42,146 bases of DNA from Pseudomonadota bacterium (GTDB lineage: Bacteria > Pseudomonadota > Alphaproteobacteria > Rhizobiales > Rhizobiaceae). The stretch spans positions 1-42,146 of the forward strand of contig JAEXMK010000081.1 in assembly GCA_023444445.1 (NCBI GenBank). Reading direction: 5' to 3'. The position numbers and the translations under genes were made by a program. This document shows, in pieces, positions 1 to 9,253 of this stretch (within the stretch, counting starts at the first letter, position 1; every line of letters starts with the position of its first letter). The notes beneath the pieces were generated by a model. The model ran no database searches. It was not told where the DNA came from and worked only from the letters and a program-made list of their open reading frames with translations.

Positions 1-1289
1 GCACGGGTCAGGTCCGATGTGAAGACGCCGGCCGAGAGGCCGAATTCACTCGCATTGGCGCGCGCGATCACCTCTTCCTCATGATCGAAATCCAGCACGC
101 ACATCACCGGCCCGAAGATCTCCTCGCGGGCGATCGTCTTCGTGTCCTTGACGTCGGCAAAGACGGTGGGCTGGATGTAGTAGCCGTCGCCCGAAACGTC
201 GTTCGGAATCCCGCCGCCGGTGATGAGCGTCGCGCCCTCGGCCTTGCCCTTGTCGACATAGGAAAAGACCTTGTCGAGCTGGGCGCGCGAAACCATCGGG
301 CCAAGCTGGGTCGCCTCGTCCATCGGGTCCCCGATGACGATGGCTTCGGTGCGCTCCTTCAGCCGCGACAGGAACTGCTGTTTGATACCCTTCTGCAAGA
401 AGACGCGGGTGCCGTTGGAGCAGACCTGGCCGGTGGAATAGAAGTTGCCGAGCATCGCGCCGCCGATGGCGCTTTCGAGATCGGCGTCGTCGAAGACGAT
501 CAGCGGCGACTTGCCGCCGAGTTCCATTGTGACATGCTTCAAATGCCCGGCGGCGGCAGCGGCCACCTTGCGACCGGTCGGCACAGAGCCGGTGAGAGAA
601 ACCTTGGCGACATCGGGATGGTTGACCAGAAGCGGACCGGTGTCACGATCGCCCTGAATGACGTTAAAGAGGCCCTTGGGAAGACCAGCCTCAATCAGGA
701 TTTCGGCAATCTTCAGTGCGCCGAGCGGGGTGTTTTCCGAAGGCTTGAAGACCATGGCATTGCCGGCGACGAGTGCCGGGGCTGCCTTCCAGCAGGCGAT
801 CTGCTGCGGATAGTTCCACGCGCCAATGCCGACGCAGACGCCGAGCGGCACACGCTTGGTATAGGCGAAATCGCCGCCGAGCGGGATGTAATCACCATTC
901 AATGCGGAAGGGGCGATGCCGCCGAAAAATTCGAAGGCATCCGCACCCGACGTCGGGTCGGCAACGATGGTTTCCTGGATAGGCTTGCCGGTATCCAGTG
1001 TCTCAAGCTTCGAAAGCGCCTCGTTGCGTTCACGCATGATATCGGCGGCGCGTTTGAGGATGCGGCCACGCGCCATGGGGCTCATTGCCGCCCATTCCTT
1101 CTGGGCGCGCTTGGCCGAGACGATGGCACGCTCGACAATCGCCGGCGTTGCGGCGTGAAGCCGGGCGATGATCTCGCCGGTTGCGGGAAAGACGCTCTCG
1201 AACGGCGTGCCGGTATTATCCTCGACATAATCGCCGTCGATGAAATGCGAGGCTTTCGGCTGCGCCCTGAGTGACGTGGCGATGGTCAT
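1..1289 (-). CDS. betB: Betaine aldehyde dehydrogenase (partial, C-terminus off the window)
   Basis: This gene encodes the NAD(P)-dependent oxidation of betaine aldehyde to glycine betaine, the last step of osmoprotectant synthesis from choline, in the cytosol. About 429 codons are present and the 3' end lies beyond base 1. The aldehyde dehydrogenase fold is clear: the catalytic glutamate lies in TMELGGKSP (about residue 256) and the catalytic cysteine in GQVCSNGT (about residue 290). The NAD-binding segment GAWNYP lies near residue 157. The start at 1289 is set by AGGAG eight bases upstream. That ribosome site overlaps the stop codon of betI, which ends 11 bases before betB, so the two genes are probably translationally coupled in one operon under BetI control. 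A betA choline dehydrogenase would be expected beyond the window edge, but this cannot be seen. Confidence 0.96.
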   Translation of the reverse strand, partial: MTIATSLRAQPKASHFIDGDYVEDNTGTPFESVFPATGEIIARLHAATPAIVERAIVSAKRAQKEWAAMSPMARGRILKRAADIMRERNEALSKLETLDTGKPIQETIVADPTSGADAFEFFGGIAPSALNGDYIPLGGDFAYTKRVPLGVCVGIGAWNYPQQIACWKAAPALVAGNAMVFKPSENTPLGALKIAEILIEAGLPKGLFNVIQGDRDTGPLLVNHPDVAKVSLTGSVPTGRKVAAAAAGHLKHVTMELGGKSPLIVFDDADLESAIGGAMLGNFYSTGQVCSNGTRVFLQKGIKQQFLSRLKERTEAIVIGDPMDEATQLGPMVSRAQLDKVFSYVDKGKAEGATLITGGGIPNDVSGDGYYIQPTVFADVKDTKTIAREEIFGPVMCVLDFDHEEEVIARANASEFGLSAGVFTSDLTR

Positions 1290-1300
1290 GTCGAAGTCTC

Positions 1301-1921
1301 CTAGAGAGTGCGGATGGACGGCTTGGCGCGCTGTCCATCGGGAAAAGATCTGAGCTGCATGTCGAAATAATCCTCGACCAGCGCCGGTGCAGAGGCGAGG
1401 CCGAGCGGGGCGGAACGCAGGCTGTGCCTGATATAAAGCCCGTCGATGAGGGCCGCGGCCCCTTCTGCAATGCGTGCGGCATCATCGGGCGGGCAGAGCC
1501 GATTGAGGCTTGCCATGAGGTTGGAGCGAAGGCGGCGGGAATAAATCACCAGCAGCCGCCGGGTTTCCTCCGAACGCTGCGCCTCGACGTAAAAGGCAAG
1601 CCATGCCGCCACCGTCTCCGGCGTGAACTGGTCGCTCTGGAAGGAGACATGCACGATGGCGCTCAGCTTTTCGCGAGGACCGGATGCGCGGATCAATGCC
1701 GCTACGGCATCGCGCCTCAGATCGCGCAGCAGGCTGCGGATGGTTTCCAGAAGCAGCTGCTGCTTGCTGCCGAAATAATGATGCGCAAGGGCCGCCGAGA
1801 CGCCGGCTTCCCGGGCGATATCAGACATTGTCACATTCAGCGAACCATGGTGGCCTATGGTGCGCAATGCCGCATCCACAAGCGCCTTGCGGCGCAGAGG
1901 CTCCATTCCGATCTTGGGCAT
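1301..1921 (-). CDS. betI: TetR-family choline-responsive repressor BetI
   Basis: A 206-residue TetR regulator. The N-terminal helix-turn-helix spans roughly residues 8-55, with the recognition region [21 protein letters not shown]. The C-terminal ligand domain includes the family segment [18 protein letters not shown]. In the BetI family the protein represses bet genes and is released by choline. I chose the ATG at 1921, which gives the family-typical [11 protein letters not shown] start. An upstream in-frame start at 1987 would add 22 atypical residues and would run through the operator-like palindrome at 1953-1972, so it is unlikely. The gene is first in an operon with betB, 11 bases apart. 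Confidence 0.95.
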   Translation of the reverse strand: MPKIGMEPLRRKALVDAALRTIGHHGSLNVTMSDIAREAGVSAALAHHYFGSKQQLLLETIRSLLRDLRRDAVAALIRASGPREKLSAIVHVSFQSDQFTPETVAAWLAFYVEAQRSEETRRLLVIYSRRLRSNLMASLNRLCPPDDAARIAEGAAALIDGLYIRHSLRSAPLGLASAPALVEDYFDMQLRSFPDGQRAKPSIRTL

Positions 1922-1952
1922 GAGTGTCTCCTTGATGCAGCGCAAAATATTC

Positions 1953-1972
1953 TTGATTGACTGATCAATCAA
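1953..1972 (-). promoter_or_regulatory. Probable BetI operator (8-bp perfect inverted repeat)
   Basis: TTGATTGA, a CTGA spacer and TCAATCAA form a perfect 8-bp dyad 31 bases upstream of the betI start. The sequence resembles the ATTGATTG-type half sites known for BetI in enterobacteria (recalled, not searched). Its position fits autorepression of betI-betB. Confidence 0.8.
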
Positions 1973-2290
1973 TAAAAAACGCGCCATTTCATGTCGCGGA
2001 TTTGCGATGGATCATATTTTTTGCGGTTGGATGGTGATAATTTCACGCGCACCGGCCACACCGGCGAACCCATGCTGCGGCCCGGATCACGGGGGAAAAA
2101 CTAAACCGTGATATACTGCGAATTGGGAATAGGATGCGTTTCGTGCTACTATCGTCTTTGATACAAATTTCGTTGGAAGCGGCGCCAGACGAAAAACGAT
2201 AAAAACGCCCGCCATAGACCACGACGGCACCCGATCCGTAAACCGGACATCGAAAGACCGTTCGCAGCGTTTAAAGAAGGGAGTGATATC

Positions 2291-2527
2291 ATGCCAATGG
2301 TAACAGTATCGATTTCCCCGGAACAGGCAGCAAGGATGCGCGAAGCTGTGAACTGCGGAGCTTATGCTTCCGGCAGCGAGGTGGTTCGTGAGGCACTGCG
2401 CCTGTGGGCGGCCTCCTCCGCGCATGGAACCAGAGCGGCTTCAAAACCAGCAGCGGATGCGGACCGCGAGCGGCTCAACGTCGCGGACCTTTACGCCGCG
2501 CACACCGGCCACGCGCGAACGGCCTGA
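2291..2527 (+). CDS. ParD/CopG-like antitoxin, no adjacent toxin
   Basis: A 78-residue protein that opens with a ribbon-helix-helix region (VTVSISPEQAARMREAV, residues 4-20), followed by ASGSEVVREALRLW, the typical ParD N-terminal half. The last 35 residues are alanine-rich and end in LNVADLYAAHTGHARTA, which could be the toxin-wrapping tail. Proteins of this family bind their own promoter as dimers and neutralise a ParE toxin. GGGAG about seven bases upstream supports the start. No ParE-like frame follows; the next 160 bases hold a terminator-like hairpin and then the leader of a different gene. It may be an orphan antitoxin or a stand-alone regulator. Confidence 0.75.
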   Translation: MPMVTVSISPEQAARMREAVNCGAYASGSEVVREALRLWAASSAHGTRAASKPAADADRERLNVADLYAAHTGHARTA

Positions 2528-2537
2528 CCCGCCGCGC

Positions 2538-2565
2538 AACAACCCTTGATATTCAAGGGGTTGTT
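2538..2565 (+). terminator. Intrinsic-terminator-like hairpin after the ParD-like gene
   Basis: AACAACCCTTGA pairs with TCAAGGGGTTGTT across a three-base loop, with one bulged G. It is followed by TATAAAA rather than a clean U-run, so termination strength is uncertain. It starts 10 bases after the stop codon at 2527. Confidence 0.6.
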
Positions 2566-2693
2566 ATAAAAGGTTCACGAAAGCTTCACAGTGGTGAAAG
2601 CTTTTGTTGACCTGTGATCTGCGATTGTTTGCCCAAAAATAATGGGCGCCCAGGGATTAAAAACCGGGCGTAAGAACAGGAGCGGAGAGACAT

Positions 2694-4496
2694 ATGCAGG
2701 CCGTCACGCTGGAGAACGACGTCATCAGGCGTTTTGCCTCCGGGCAGATGTTTCCCATGGCGAAGCTGGTGCTGGAAACGGCGTTCCAGCCGATTGTCGA
2801 GGCGACGACAGGTACGATCTTCGGTTATGAATCGCTGATGCGCGGCCATGACCGGCTTGGTTTTTCCAATCCGCTGGCGCTTCTCGACCAGGCCGCCGCA
2901 GATGGAGAGCTGAAGGCCTTAGAGCAGATGCTGGCGAGCCGGGCGCTGGCGAAATTTTCCACCCTTCCCGACTTTTCCTCCGCCACGCTTTTCCTCAATC
3001 TCGATGTGCGGCTCATTCCTTATGGCGATGTCATTCTCGACAAGCTCGTCGGCCACTTGGCGCGGGCGGGCATTCCCGCCTCCTCCATCTGCTTTGAGCT
3101 GTCCGAACGTTTCGACAATACCAGCGTGCCGGAATTCACCTCGCTGATAGCCCGCATGCGGAAGGAGGGTTTCAAGCTGGCGATCGACGATTTCGGCGCT
3201 GGCCACGGCGAAATGAAGCTGCTCTGCGACTTCCCGCTGGATTATCTGAAGATCGACCGGCATTTCATCTCCGGCATCGACCATCTGCCCCGCAAGCAGC
3301 ACCTGGTGCGCAACATCGTCAACATCGCCCATGTTCTCGGCGTCAGGGTGATTGCAGAAGGTATCGAGACTGAAGCGGAATTTCTGGCCTGCCGCGAATT
3401 CGGCGTCGATCTGGTGCAGGGCTGGCTGATCGCCAAGCCGACGGTCTTCACCAGCGAATTGCCTGAAAGTTTTCCGCACCTCAACCGTATGGGCGTGGCG
3501 CGGCGCAACAGCCAGACGCTGGACGAAATCTTGATCCGACGGGAAATTGAGCGGCTTCCCACCGTGTTCGAACATGACAGTGTCGACAGCGTTTTCGAAC
3601 TGTTCCGCAGAAATCCGCAGCAGGCGTTCTTCCCGGTTCTCAACGCCAATGGCGAACCGCGCGGCGTCATCAACGAATACCACCTCAAGGAATATATCTA
3701 CCGGCCCTTCGGCCGTGACCTGCTCAAGAACAAGATCTATGAGCGCACCATTTCTCATTTCGTCGACCCCGCACCGATCGTGGGACTCGATGCCGATGCG
3801 GACCAGTTGATGAACATGTTCGCCAGCATGGGCGGCAGCGCCTGCATCATCCTCACCGAAAACATGCGTTATGCCGGCATCGTCTCTGCCGCCTCGCTGA
3901 TCAAGGTCATCAATGAAAAGCAGCTGAAGATGGCGCAGGACCAGAACCCGCTGACGGCGTTGCCCGGCAACCGGGCGATTGGCGGCTTCATTGCCGACAG
4001 CTGCAGCGACGGCGACGAGACGCGTTTCTTCTGCTATTGCGACTTCGATAACTTCAAGCCCTTCAACGACAAATACGGTTTCAACGCCGGCGACCATGCC
4101 ATCACCCTGTTTTCGGCACTGATGCGCCGTTATTTCTTCGCCGGCGACTGCTTCCTCGGCCATATTGGCGGCGACGATTTCTTCATCGGCGTGCGTGACT
4201 GGTCGGTGGAGGAACTGATGGAAATCCTCGAGCGGCTGCTCAGCGATTTTCATGATGACGTCGCCGGGCTCTATTCGGAAGAAGACCGTGCCGCCGGATG
4301 CATGAAGGGCCAGGACCGCAAAGGCAATGAAAGGGACTTTGCGCTGCTGCGCTGCTCCATCGGCGTGCTGACTTTGCCGAAGGGCTCAATCATCGCCAAA
4401 CCCGAGCGGATCGGCAGCGAGATTGCCGGCGTCAAAGCGGCCGCGAAAGAAAACGAAGGTGGTCTCGTCGTCAGGGTATTCGGCGAGGCAAACTGA
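2694..4496 (+). CDS. EAL-CBS-GGDEF cyclic-di-GMP signalling protein
   Basis: A 600-residue cytosolic protein with no membrane segment. Residues about 20-260 form an EAL phosphodiesterase domain that keeps the signature residues: ESL (46-48), NLD (112-114), ELSER (135-139), DDFGAG (165-170), LKIDR (185-189), EGIET (222-226) and QGWLIAKP. Residues about 270-405 look like a CBS pair, a small-ligand sensor. Residues about 418-600 form a GGDEF domain with GGDDF at 492-496; the usual RxxD inhibitory site upstream is absent. The protein may therefore degrade cyclic-di-GMP, make it without product inhibition, or use GGDEF as a GTP sensor. This domain order, EAL first, is the reverse of the common GGDEF-EAL order. 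A GGAG ribosome site six bases upstream supports the start. Confidence 0.9.
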   Translation: MQAVTLENDVIRRFASGQMFPMAKLVLETAFQPIVEATTGTIFGYESLMRGHDRLGFSNPLALLDQAAADGELKALEQMLASRALAKFSTLPDFSSATLFLNLDVRLIPYGDVILDKLVGHLARAGIPASSICFELSERFDNTSVPEFTSLIARMRKEGFKLAIDDFGAGHGEMKLLCDFPLDYLKIDRHFISGIDHLPRKQHLVRNIVNIAHVLGVRVIAEGIETEAEFLACREFGVDLVQGWLIAKPTVFTSELPESFPHLNRMGVARRNSQTLDEILIRREIERLPTVFEHDSVDSVFELFRRNPQQAFFPVLNANGEPRGVINEYHLKEYIYRPFGRDLLKNKIYERTISHFVDPAPIVGLDADADQLMNMFASMGGSACIILTENMRYAGIVSAASLIKVINEKQLKMAQDQNPLTALPGNRAIGGFIADSCSDGDETRFFCYCDFDNFKPFNDKYGFNAGDHAITLFSALMRRYFFAGDCFLGHIGGDDFFIGVRDWSVEELMEILERLLSDFHDDVAGLYSEEDRAAGCMKGQDRKGNERDFALLRCSIGVLTLPKGSIIAKPERIGSEIAGVKAAAKENEGGLVVRVFGEAN

Positions 4497-4584
4497 CATC
4501 AGCGACAAACGGCCTCCTTCCATCGGGCGTCCATCTGACCTACATCTTCAGATAACGCTGATAAGTAAGGAGTTGCTCCCGGCC

Positions 4585-5598
4585 ATGCCCAACACGACGA
4601 CCCTGCCCGAAACAATGCGCTTCATCGATCTGCCGTCCCATGGCGGACCGGAGGTCATGAAGGTCTCACAGGCACCTCTGCCGAAACCCGCAAAAGGCGA
4701 GATTCTCGTGAAGGTCGAGGCGGCAGGGGTCAACCGTCCGGATGTGGCGCAGCGACAGGGCACCTATCCGCCACCCAAAGGTGCAAGTCCCATCCTCGGG
4801 CTGGAAATCGCCGGCGAGGTTGTTGCGCTTGGCGAAGGCGTAGATGAATTCCAGATTGGCGAAAAGGTGTGCGCGCTGGCCAATGGCGGCGGTTATGCCG
4901 AATACTGCACCGCGCCTGCCGGACAGGCCCTGCCCTTCCCGAAGGGCTACGACGCTATCAAAGCCGCCGCATTGCCAGAGACCTTCTTCACCGTCTGGGC
5001 CAATCTCTTCCAGATGGCGGGCCTGACGGAAGGTGAAACCGTGCTCATCCACGGCGGCACCAGCGGCATCGGCACGACGGCCATCCAGCTTGCCAAAGCC
5101 TTTGGTGCGGAGGTTTATGCCACGGCCGGCTCTGCGGAAAAATGCGAGGCATGCGTGAAGCTCGGTGCCAAACGGGCAATCAATTACCGCGACGAGGATT
5201 TCGCCGAAGTCGTGAAATCCGAAACGGGCGGCAAGGGCGTCGATATCGTGCTCGACATGATCGGTGCTGCCTATTTCGAAAAGAACATTTCGGCACTCGC
5301 CAAGGACGGCTGCCTGTCCATCATCGCCTTTCTTGGCGGTGCGGTGGCCGAGAAGGTGGACCTGCGGCCAATCATGGTCAAGCGCCTCACCGTCACCGGC
5401 TCCACCATGCGGCCGCGCACGGCGGACGAGAAACGCGCCATCCGTGACGAACTCGTCGATCAGGTCTGGCCGCTCATCGAAAACGGCAAGGTCGCACCGG
5501 TCATCAATCAGGTCTTCACGCTGGAAGATGTTGTGGAAGCGCACCGGCTGATGGAAAGCAGCAGCCACATCGGCAAGATCGTGATGCGGGTCGACTAG
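4585..5598 (+). CDS. NAD(P)H quinone oxidoreductase, PIG3-like zinc-free MDR family
   Basis: A 337-residue medium-chain dehydrogenase/reductase. The N-terminal GroES-like domain contains [20 protein letters not shown]. The Rossmann domain contains [29 protein letters not shown], the NADPH-binding glycine motif. Structural zinc ligands typical of alcohol dehydrogenases are missing, as expected for quinone oxidoreductases. The likely reaction is NADPH-dependent reduction of quinones or enones; the true substrate is unknown. I chose the ATG at 4585 because AAGGAG lies 12 bases upstream and the protein then has the usual family length. A longer open frame starts inside the preceding gene and is unlikely. 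The gene stands 88 bases after the cyclic-di-GMP gene. Confidence 0.9.
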   Translation: MPNTTTLPETMRFIDLPSHGGPEVMKVSQAPLPKPAKGEILVKVEAAGVNRPDVAQRQGTYPPPKGASPILGLEIAGEVVALGEGVDEFQIGEKVCALANGGGYAEYCTAPAGQALPFPKGYDAIKAAALPETFFTVWANLFQMAGLTEGETVLIHGGTSGIGTTAIQLAKAFGAEVYATAGSAEKCEACVKLGAKRAINYRDEDFAEVVKSETGGKGVDIVLDMIGAAYFEKNISALAKDGCLSIIAFLGGAVAEKVDLRPIMVKRLTVTGSTMRPRTADEKRAIRDELVDQVWPLIENGKVAPVINQVFTLEDVVEAHRLMESSSHIGKIVMRVD

Positions 5599-5693
5599 AT
5601 GCCGCAAAGCAAGTTCTCAGTTAGCCCTCTTGCATTACTGACGAATCGTACTACCTTCTAGTTATGTTCAACGTATCGGAAGGAGGTGATCCA

Positions 5694-5768
5694 ATGTCTA
5701 GTGAGATTTCGGTCTCTGGTGCAGGCAATGGAAAGGGTGTGTTTTCGACGGGGCAGCCCTCGTTGTAA
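5694..5768 (+). CDS. Candidate 24-residue leader or small peptide with extended Shine-Dalgarno
   Basis: This 24-codon frame begins with ATG seven bases after AGGAGG. The surrounding AAGGAGGTGATCC (5680-5692) is fully complementary to the 3' end of bacterial 16S rRNA, a much longer match than usual. The peptide is polar and rich in glycine and serine (MSSEISVSGAGNGKG...), with no signal peptide or membrane segment. A terminator follows at 5833-5865. The segment TCAACGT...CGGAAGG upstream can pair imperfectly with CCTTCGGAACGTTGA at 5780-5794, which could fold the ribosome site into a stem. The peptide could be translated, or the frame could serve as a regulated leader or small RNA. Conservation was not tested. 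Confidence 0.5.
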   Translation: MSSEISVSGAGNGKGVFSTGQPSL

Positions 5769-5832
5769 ACCTCTTCTGCCTTCGGAACGTTGAGAAACAG
5801 TCCCGGGTCTGTAAACAGGACCAAACTCATGG

Positions 5833-5865
5833 AAGGGTCGCTTAGGCGGCCCTTTTCCGTTTTTG
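5833..5865 (+). terminator. Intrinsic terminator of the small transcript
   Basis: AAGGGTCGC and GCGGCCCTT form a nine-pair stem (one G-U) with a TTAG loop, followed by TTTTCCGTTTTT. It lies 64 bases after the 24-codon frame and would end a transcript of roughly 200 bases. Confidence 0.75.
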
Positions 5866-5936
5866 GGTTTATGGGCGGGTACGTATGCTTGGTATCTCCG
5901 TGTAGCTTCTCCCTCATCTGTGTGCCTCACCCTCCT

Positions 5937-6054
5937 GCCTCATCTCTGTGCTTGTCACAGAGATCCAGCCAGACCAAGTCTTTGGGCTGGAAGGAGTCTT
6001 TCGCCGCGCAGACGCGCGTCGGCTGGATTCCTGTGACAAGCACAGGAATGAGGG
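5937..6054 (-). repeat. 118-bp mosaic palindromic element, copy 1 (TCCTGTG-arm type)
   Basis: Two hairpin arms flank a core. The left arm is ATCTCTGTG/CACAGAGAT and the right arm ATTCCTGTG/CACAGGAAT. The arms differ by compensated changes, so pairing is kept inside each. The core CGCGCAGACGCGCG and CCAAGTCTTTGG run opposite to the other copies. It lies between the convergent qor-like gene and cysA. Confidence 0.85.
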
Positions 6055-6111
6055 TGTGGGATATGCTAGCGCTGTAAATTCGGCATCTTGTGTTGCTCGT
6101 GACACGTCTCT

Positions 6112-6228
6112 TCCGTCATGCCGGGCTTGACCCGGCATCCAGCCGGCGCGCGTCTGCGCGACAAGAGGACTCCTTTAAGCCCAAGGACTTGGGGTGGCTG
6201 GATACCGGCTCAAGGCCGGTATGACGGA
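6112..6228 (+). repeat. 117-bp mosaic palindromic element, copy 2 (CCGG-arm type)
   Basis: The outer ends are TCCGTCAT and ATGACGGA. The arms are ATGCCGGG/CCCGGCAT and ATACCGGC/GCCGGTAT. The core (GCGCGTCTGCGCG ... AAGGACTTGGG) matches copies 3 and 4 although the arms are unrelated, so the family is mosaic. It sits 57 bases after copy 1. Confidence 0.85.
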
Positions 6229-6279
6229 GAACTGGGAGAGCGACACATCATCGACCGTCAAATGCGGTCACGTATCCCC

Positions 6280-7320
6280 TTATTTCTTCCCGAAAACTTT
6301 CCACCGCGTCGGGCGGAACCGCAGTTCCGCACCCACCGCCACGGCGGCGTTGAGCGGCACTTCGATCTCCAGGTGGTAGGGTTCATGGCCGTTATTGGCG
6401 ATGTCGATTTCGGCGATGCGGGTGCCGGCCAGGCGGCGACAGGTGGTGACCTTGCCGTAAAGCGCGTCCTTTTCGTCCGTCAGCACCACGTCTTCGGGGC
6501 GGAAGAACAATTCGCCCTCGCCTGCGCCGCTTTCGTTTACGCCGATGCTTTCGCCCTGGAACAGCACATGGCCATCACGGATCGTGACCGGCAGGCTGGA
6601 GGATTCGCCGATGAAGGAGAAAACAAAGGGGGAGTTGGGCGTGTCATAGACATCGTCCGCCGTGCCGACCTGCTCGATCTTGCCCTGGCTCATGACGACG
6701 ACGCGGTCCGCCAGTTCCAGCGCTTCTTCCTGATCATGGGTAACGAAGACGGTGGTGTGGCCGGTGCGGTCGTGAAATTCGCGCAACCAGCGGCGCAACT
6801 CCTTGCGCACCTTGGCGTCCAGCGCGCCGAAAGGTTCATCGAGAAGCAGAACCTTCGGCTCGATGGCAACGGCGCGGGCGAGCGCCACGCGCTGGCGCTG
6901 GCCACCGGAGAGCTGGGTCGGATAGCGCTTTTCGAGGCCCGATAGATGTACCATGTCGAGAAGCTCGGACACGCGCTTGCGGATTTCCGCCTTCGGCGGG
7001 CGGCTGGCGGAGGGGCGGACCTTGAGACCGAAAGCGATATTGTCGGCCACCGTCATATGGCGGAACAGCGCGTAATGCTGGAACACGAAGCCGACATTGC
7101 GCTCCTGCACCGTGCGGTGCGAGGCGTCTTCGTCGCCGAAGAAAATCTGGCCCTGTGTTGGCTGTTCGAGGCCGGCGATGAGACGCAGCAGCGTCGTCTT
7201 GCCGGAACCGGAAGGACCAAGCAGTGCGATCAGCTCGCCGGAGCGAATGTTGAGCGACACGTCGTTCAGCGCCGGAAAGCGATCAAACTGCTTGGTGATG
7301 CCGGAAACTTTCACTTCCAT
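6280..7320 (-). CDS. cysA: Sulfate/thiosulfate ABC transporter ATP-binding protein CysA
   Basis: A 346-residue ABC ATPase that powers sulfate uptake from the cytosolic face of the CysTW channel. Walker A is GPSGSGKTT (about residues 35-43), the Q-loop follows in FVFQHYALF, the signature is [14 protein letters not shown], Walker B is [12 protein letters not shown] and the switch histidine lies in [10 protein letters not shown]. The C-terminal 110 residues form the regulatory domain of the CysA/PotA group. I chose the ATG at 7320 (MEVKV), the family-typical start; an ATG five codons upstream is possible. It is the last gene of the minus-strand cysP-cysT-cysW-cysA unit, 11 bases after cysW. Confidence 0.95.
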   Translation of the reverse strand: MEVKVSGITKQFDRFPALNDVSLNIRSGELIALLGPSGSGKTTLLRLIAGLEQPTQGQIFFGDEDASHRTVQERNVGFVFQHYALFRHMTVADNIAFGLKVRPSASRPPKAEIRKRVSELLDMVHLSGLEKRYPTQLSGGQRQRVALARAVAIEPKVLLLDEPFGALDAKVRKELRRWLREFHDRTGHTTVFVTHDQEEALELADRVVVMSQGKIEQVGTADDVYDTPNSPFVFSFIGESSSLPVTIRDGHVLFQGESIGVNESGAGEGELFFRPEDVVLTDEKDALYGKVTTCRRLAGTRIAEIDIANNGHEPYHLEIEVPLNAAVAVGAELRFRPTRWKVFGKK

Positions 7321-7331
7321 GAAAATGCCTT

Positions 7332-8204
7332 TCAATGCTTGCCGGCTGCGTTGCCCGCGCCAAAGCGTATTTCGAGAATGGTTTTGAGAACGAGGGTCAC
7401 CAGCGCTAGGCCAGCGAGCAGTGTCGCCACGGCGAAAGACGCGCCGATATTGTACTCATTATAGAGTATCTCGACATGCAGCGGCATGGTGTTGGTTTCG
7501 CCGCGAATATGGCCCGAGACGACCGAGACGGCGCCGAACTCGCCCATGGCGCGGGCGTTGCAGAGCAGCACGCCGTAAAGCAGGCCCCATTTGATGTTCG
7601 GCAGCGTGACGTACCAGAAGGTCTGCCAGCCGGATGCTCCCAGCGAAATCGCCGCCTCCTCATCGCCATTGCCCTGATCCTGCATCAGCGGGATCAACTC
7701 GCGCGCGACGAAAGGAAAGGTGACGAAGATGGTGGCGAGCACGATGCCCGGCACCGCAAAGAGGATCTCGATACCGTAACTCTTCAGCCATGGGCCGAGC
7801 ACGCTGTGCGAGGAAAACAGGATGACATAGACCAGACCGGAGATGACCGGAGAGATCGAGAATGGCAGGTCGATCAGCGTGATCAAAAACGCCTTGCCCT
7901 TGAACTCGAACTTCGCAATCGCCCAGGCGGCCATGACCCCGAAGATCAGATTGAGCGGCACCGAAATGGCGGCGACGAGCAGCGTGAGGCGAATGGCCGA
8001 CAGTGCATCCGGCTCGACAATGGCTTCCCAGAAGCTTTCCGTGCCCTTGCGGAAGGCTTCGAAGAAGACCGAAACGAGAGGCAGGACGAGAAAGGCGGCG
8101 AGGAAGAGGAAGGCGATGGCGATCAACACCAGGCGAGCGGGAAGGCTTTCGCTGGCTGGGTCTCGGAATGGCCGTGGGGACGGGCGGGATGCGGTGTCAG
8201 ACAT
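7332..8204 (-). CDS. cysW: Sulfate ABC transporter permease CysW
   Basis: A 290-residue inner-membrane permease with about six transmembrane helices (for example [20 protein letters not shown] near the N-terminus). The EAA loop that contacts CysA is visible as [22 protein letters not shown]. It pairs with CysT to form the sulfate channel. The start at 8204 is set by a perfect AGGAGG seven bases upstream, within the end of cysT; the two genes overlap by eight bases, which implies coupled translation. A longer frame upstream would lie wholly inside cysT and lacks a ribosome site. Confidence 0.95.
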   Translation of the reverse strand: MSDTASRPSPRPFRDPASESLPARLVLIAIAFLFLAAFLVLPLVSVFFEAFRKGTESFWEAIVEPDALSAIRLTLLVAAISVPLNLIFGVMAAWAIAKFEFKGKAFLITLIDLPFSISPVISGLVYVILFSSHSVLGPWLKSYGIEILFAVPGIVLATIFVTFPFVARELIPLMQDQGNGDEEAAISLGASGWQTFWYVTLPNIKWGLLYGVLLCNARAMGEFGAVSVVSGHIRGETNTMPLHVEILYNEYNIGASFAVATLLAGLALVTLVLKTILEIRFGAGNAAGKH

Positions 8205-9057
8205 ATCCGTACCTCCTGCGGCTCCAGGCCTGAATGAGATTGATGAGGAACAGCATGGCAAACGAGATGATCAGCATGATGGTGGCGATGCCGGTCGCAG
8301 CCGCATAATTGAACTCCTCCAACCGGATGACGATGAGGAGCGGCGCGATTTCCGAGACGTAGGGAATATTGCCGGCAATGAAGATGACCGAGCCGTATTC
8401 GCCTACACCGCGCGCAAAAGCGAGCGCAAAACCGGTGAGAATGGCGGGGGTGAGGCTCGGCAACAGAATGCGCGTGATGGTCTGGAAACGATTGGCGCCG
8501 AGCGTTGCGGCCACCTCTTCCACCTGCCGGTCGATTTCCTCCATCACCGGCTGCACCGTGCGCACCACGAAGGGCAGGCCGATGAAGATCAGCGCGATGA
8601 CGATACCGGTCGGCGTGAACGCAATCTTGATGCCGAAAGGTTCAAACAGCGAACCGACCCATCCGCGATTGGCGTAAAGCGCCGTCAACGCAATACCCGC
8701 GACCGCCGTTGGAAGCGCAAAGGGAAGGTCTACGATAGCATCCACGAAGCGCCGGCCGGGAAAGCGGTAACGCGTGAGAACCCAGGCGACAATGACGCCG
8801 AAGACCACATTGACCAGTGCGGCGAGGAAAGCCGTGCCAAAGCTGACGCGCAACGCATTCAGCGTCCGGCTATCCGTGGCAATCGCGATGAAATCTGCAA
8901 AACCCAGTTTCGCTGTCGACCAGATGAGGCCGCCGAGCGGAATAAGAATGATGAGAAACAGATAGGTGACGGTGTAACCAAACGTCAGACCGAAGCCCGG
9001 TATGACGCTCGACTGCCGCCACTTCCACCTGCTTCCGGAAATATTATTGCTCATCAA
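8197..9057 (-). CDS. cysT: Sulfate ABC transporter permease CysT (CysU)
   Basis: A 286-residue permease with about six transmembrane helices. The segment FGLTFGYTVTYLFLIILIP is the first helix, and the CysA-contacting EAA loop is VEEVAATLGANRFQTITRILLP. It forms the channel heterodimer with CysW. It follows cysP after a 196-base gap containing a strong hairpin, then overlaps cysW by eight bases. The start MMSNN has two adjacent ATG codons, so the first residue is uncertain by one. Confidence 0.95.
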   Translation of the reverse strand: MMSNNISGSRWKWRQSSVIPGFGLTFGYTVTYLFLIILIPLGGLIWSTAKLGFADFIAIATDSRTLNALRVSFGTAFLAALVNVVFGVIVAWVLTRYRFPGRRFVDAIVDLPFALPTAVAGIALTALYANRGWVGSLFEPFGIKIAFTPTGIVIALIFIGLPFVVRTVQPVMEEIDRQVEEVAATLGANRFQTITRILLPSLTPAILTGFALAFARGVGEYGSVIFIAGNIPYVSEIAPLLIVIRLEEFNYAAATGIATIMLIISFAMLFLINLIQAWSRRRYGYV

Positions 9058-9167
9058 GGCTCCGGATAATCTTGGATTTTGAACATTTCCGGGACAGTCA
9101 AACGAGGTCTGTCCGTCCTGGAGATGCTCTCTGGGAGCCGGTATTCCCCCGGCGCTTATTATAAAGT

Positions 9168-9193
9168 ATCGACCGGCATGGCGTCCGGTCGAT
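9168..9193 (-). other. Strong stem-loop in the cysP-cysT gap
   Basis: ATCGACCGG and CCGGTCGAT form a perfect nine-pair stem with an eight-base loop, 61 bases after the cysP stop. No U-run follows on the minus strand. It more likely protects the cysP mRNA 3' end or partly attenuates transcription, giving more binding protein than permease. This role is inferred. Confidence 0.6.
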
Positions 9194-9253
9194 CAGCTTC
9201 TGATTTGTCTTGTCCCGTGGGACGGGGTGACTAGGTTTCACCCCATCATCCGC

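Noticed and set aside
2919..4253. A 444-codon antisense frame in the EAL-GGDEF gene
   Set aside because: The sense strand carries all EAL and GGDEF motifs; the antisense frame is a shadow.
5680..5692. A fragment of a reversed 16S rRNA gene
   Set aside because: Only the 13-14 bases complementary to the rRNA 3' end match; the flanks do not continue into 16S sequence. An extended Shine-Dalgarno explains it better.
5937..6228. A CRISPR array
   Set aside because: The repeated units are 117-118 bp palindromic elements at scattered sites, with no regular short repeats and spacers and no cas genes.
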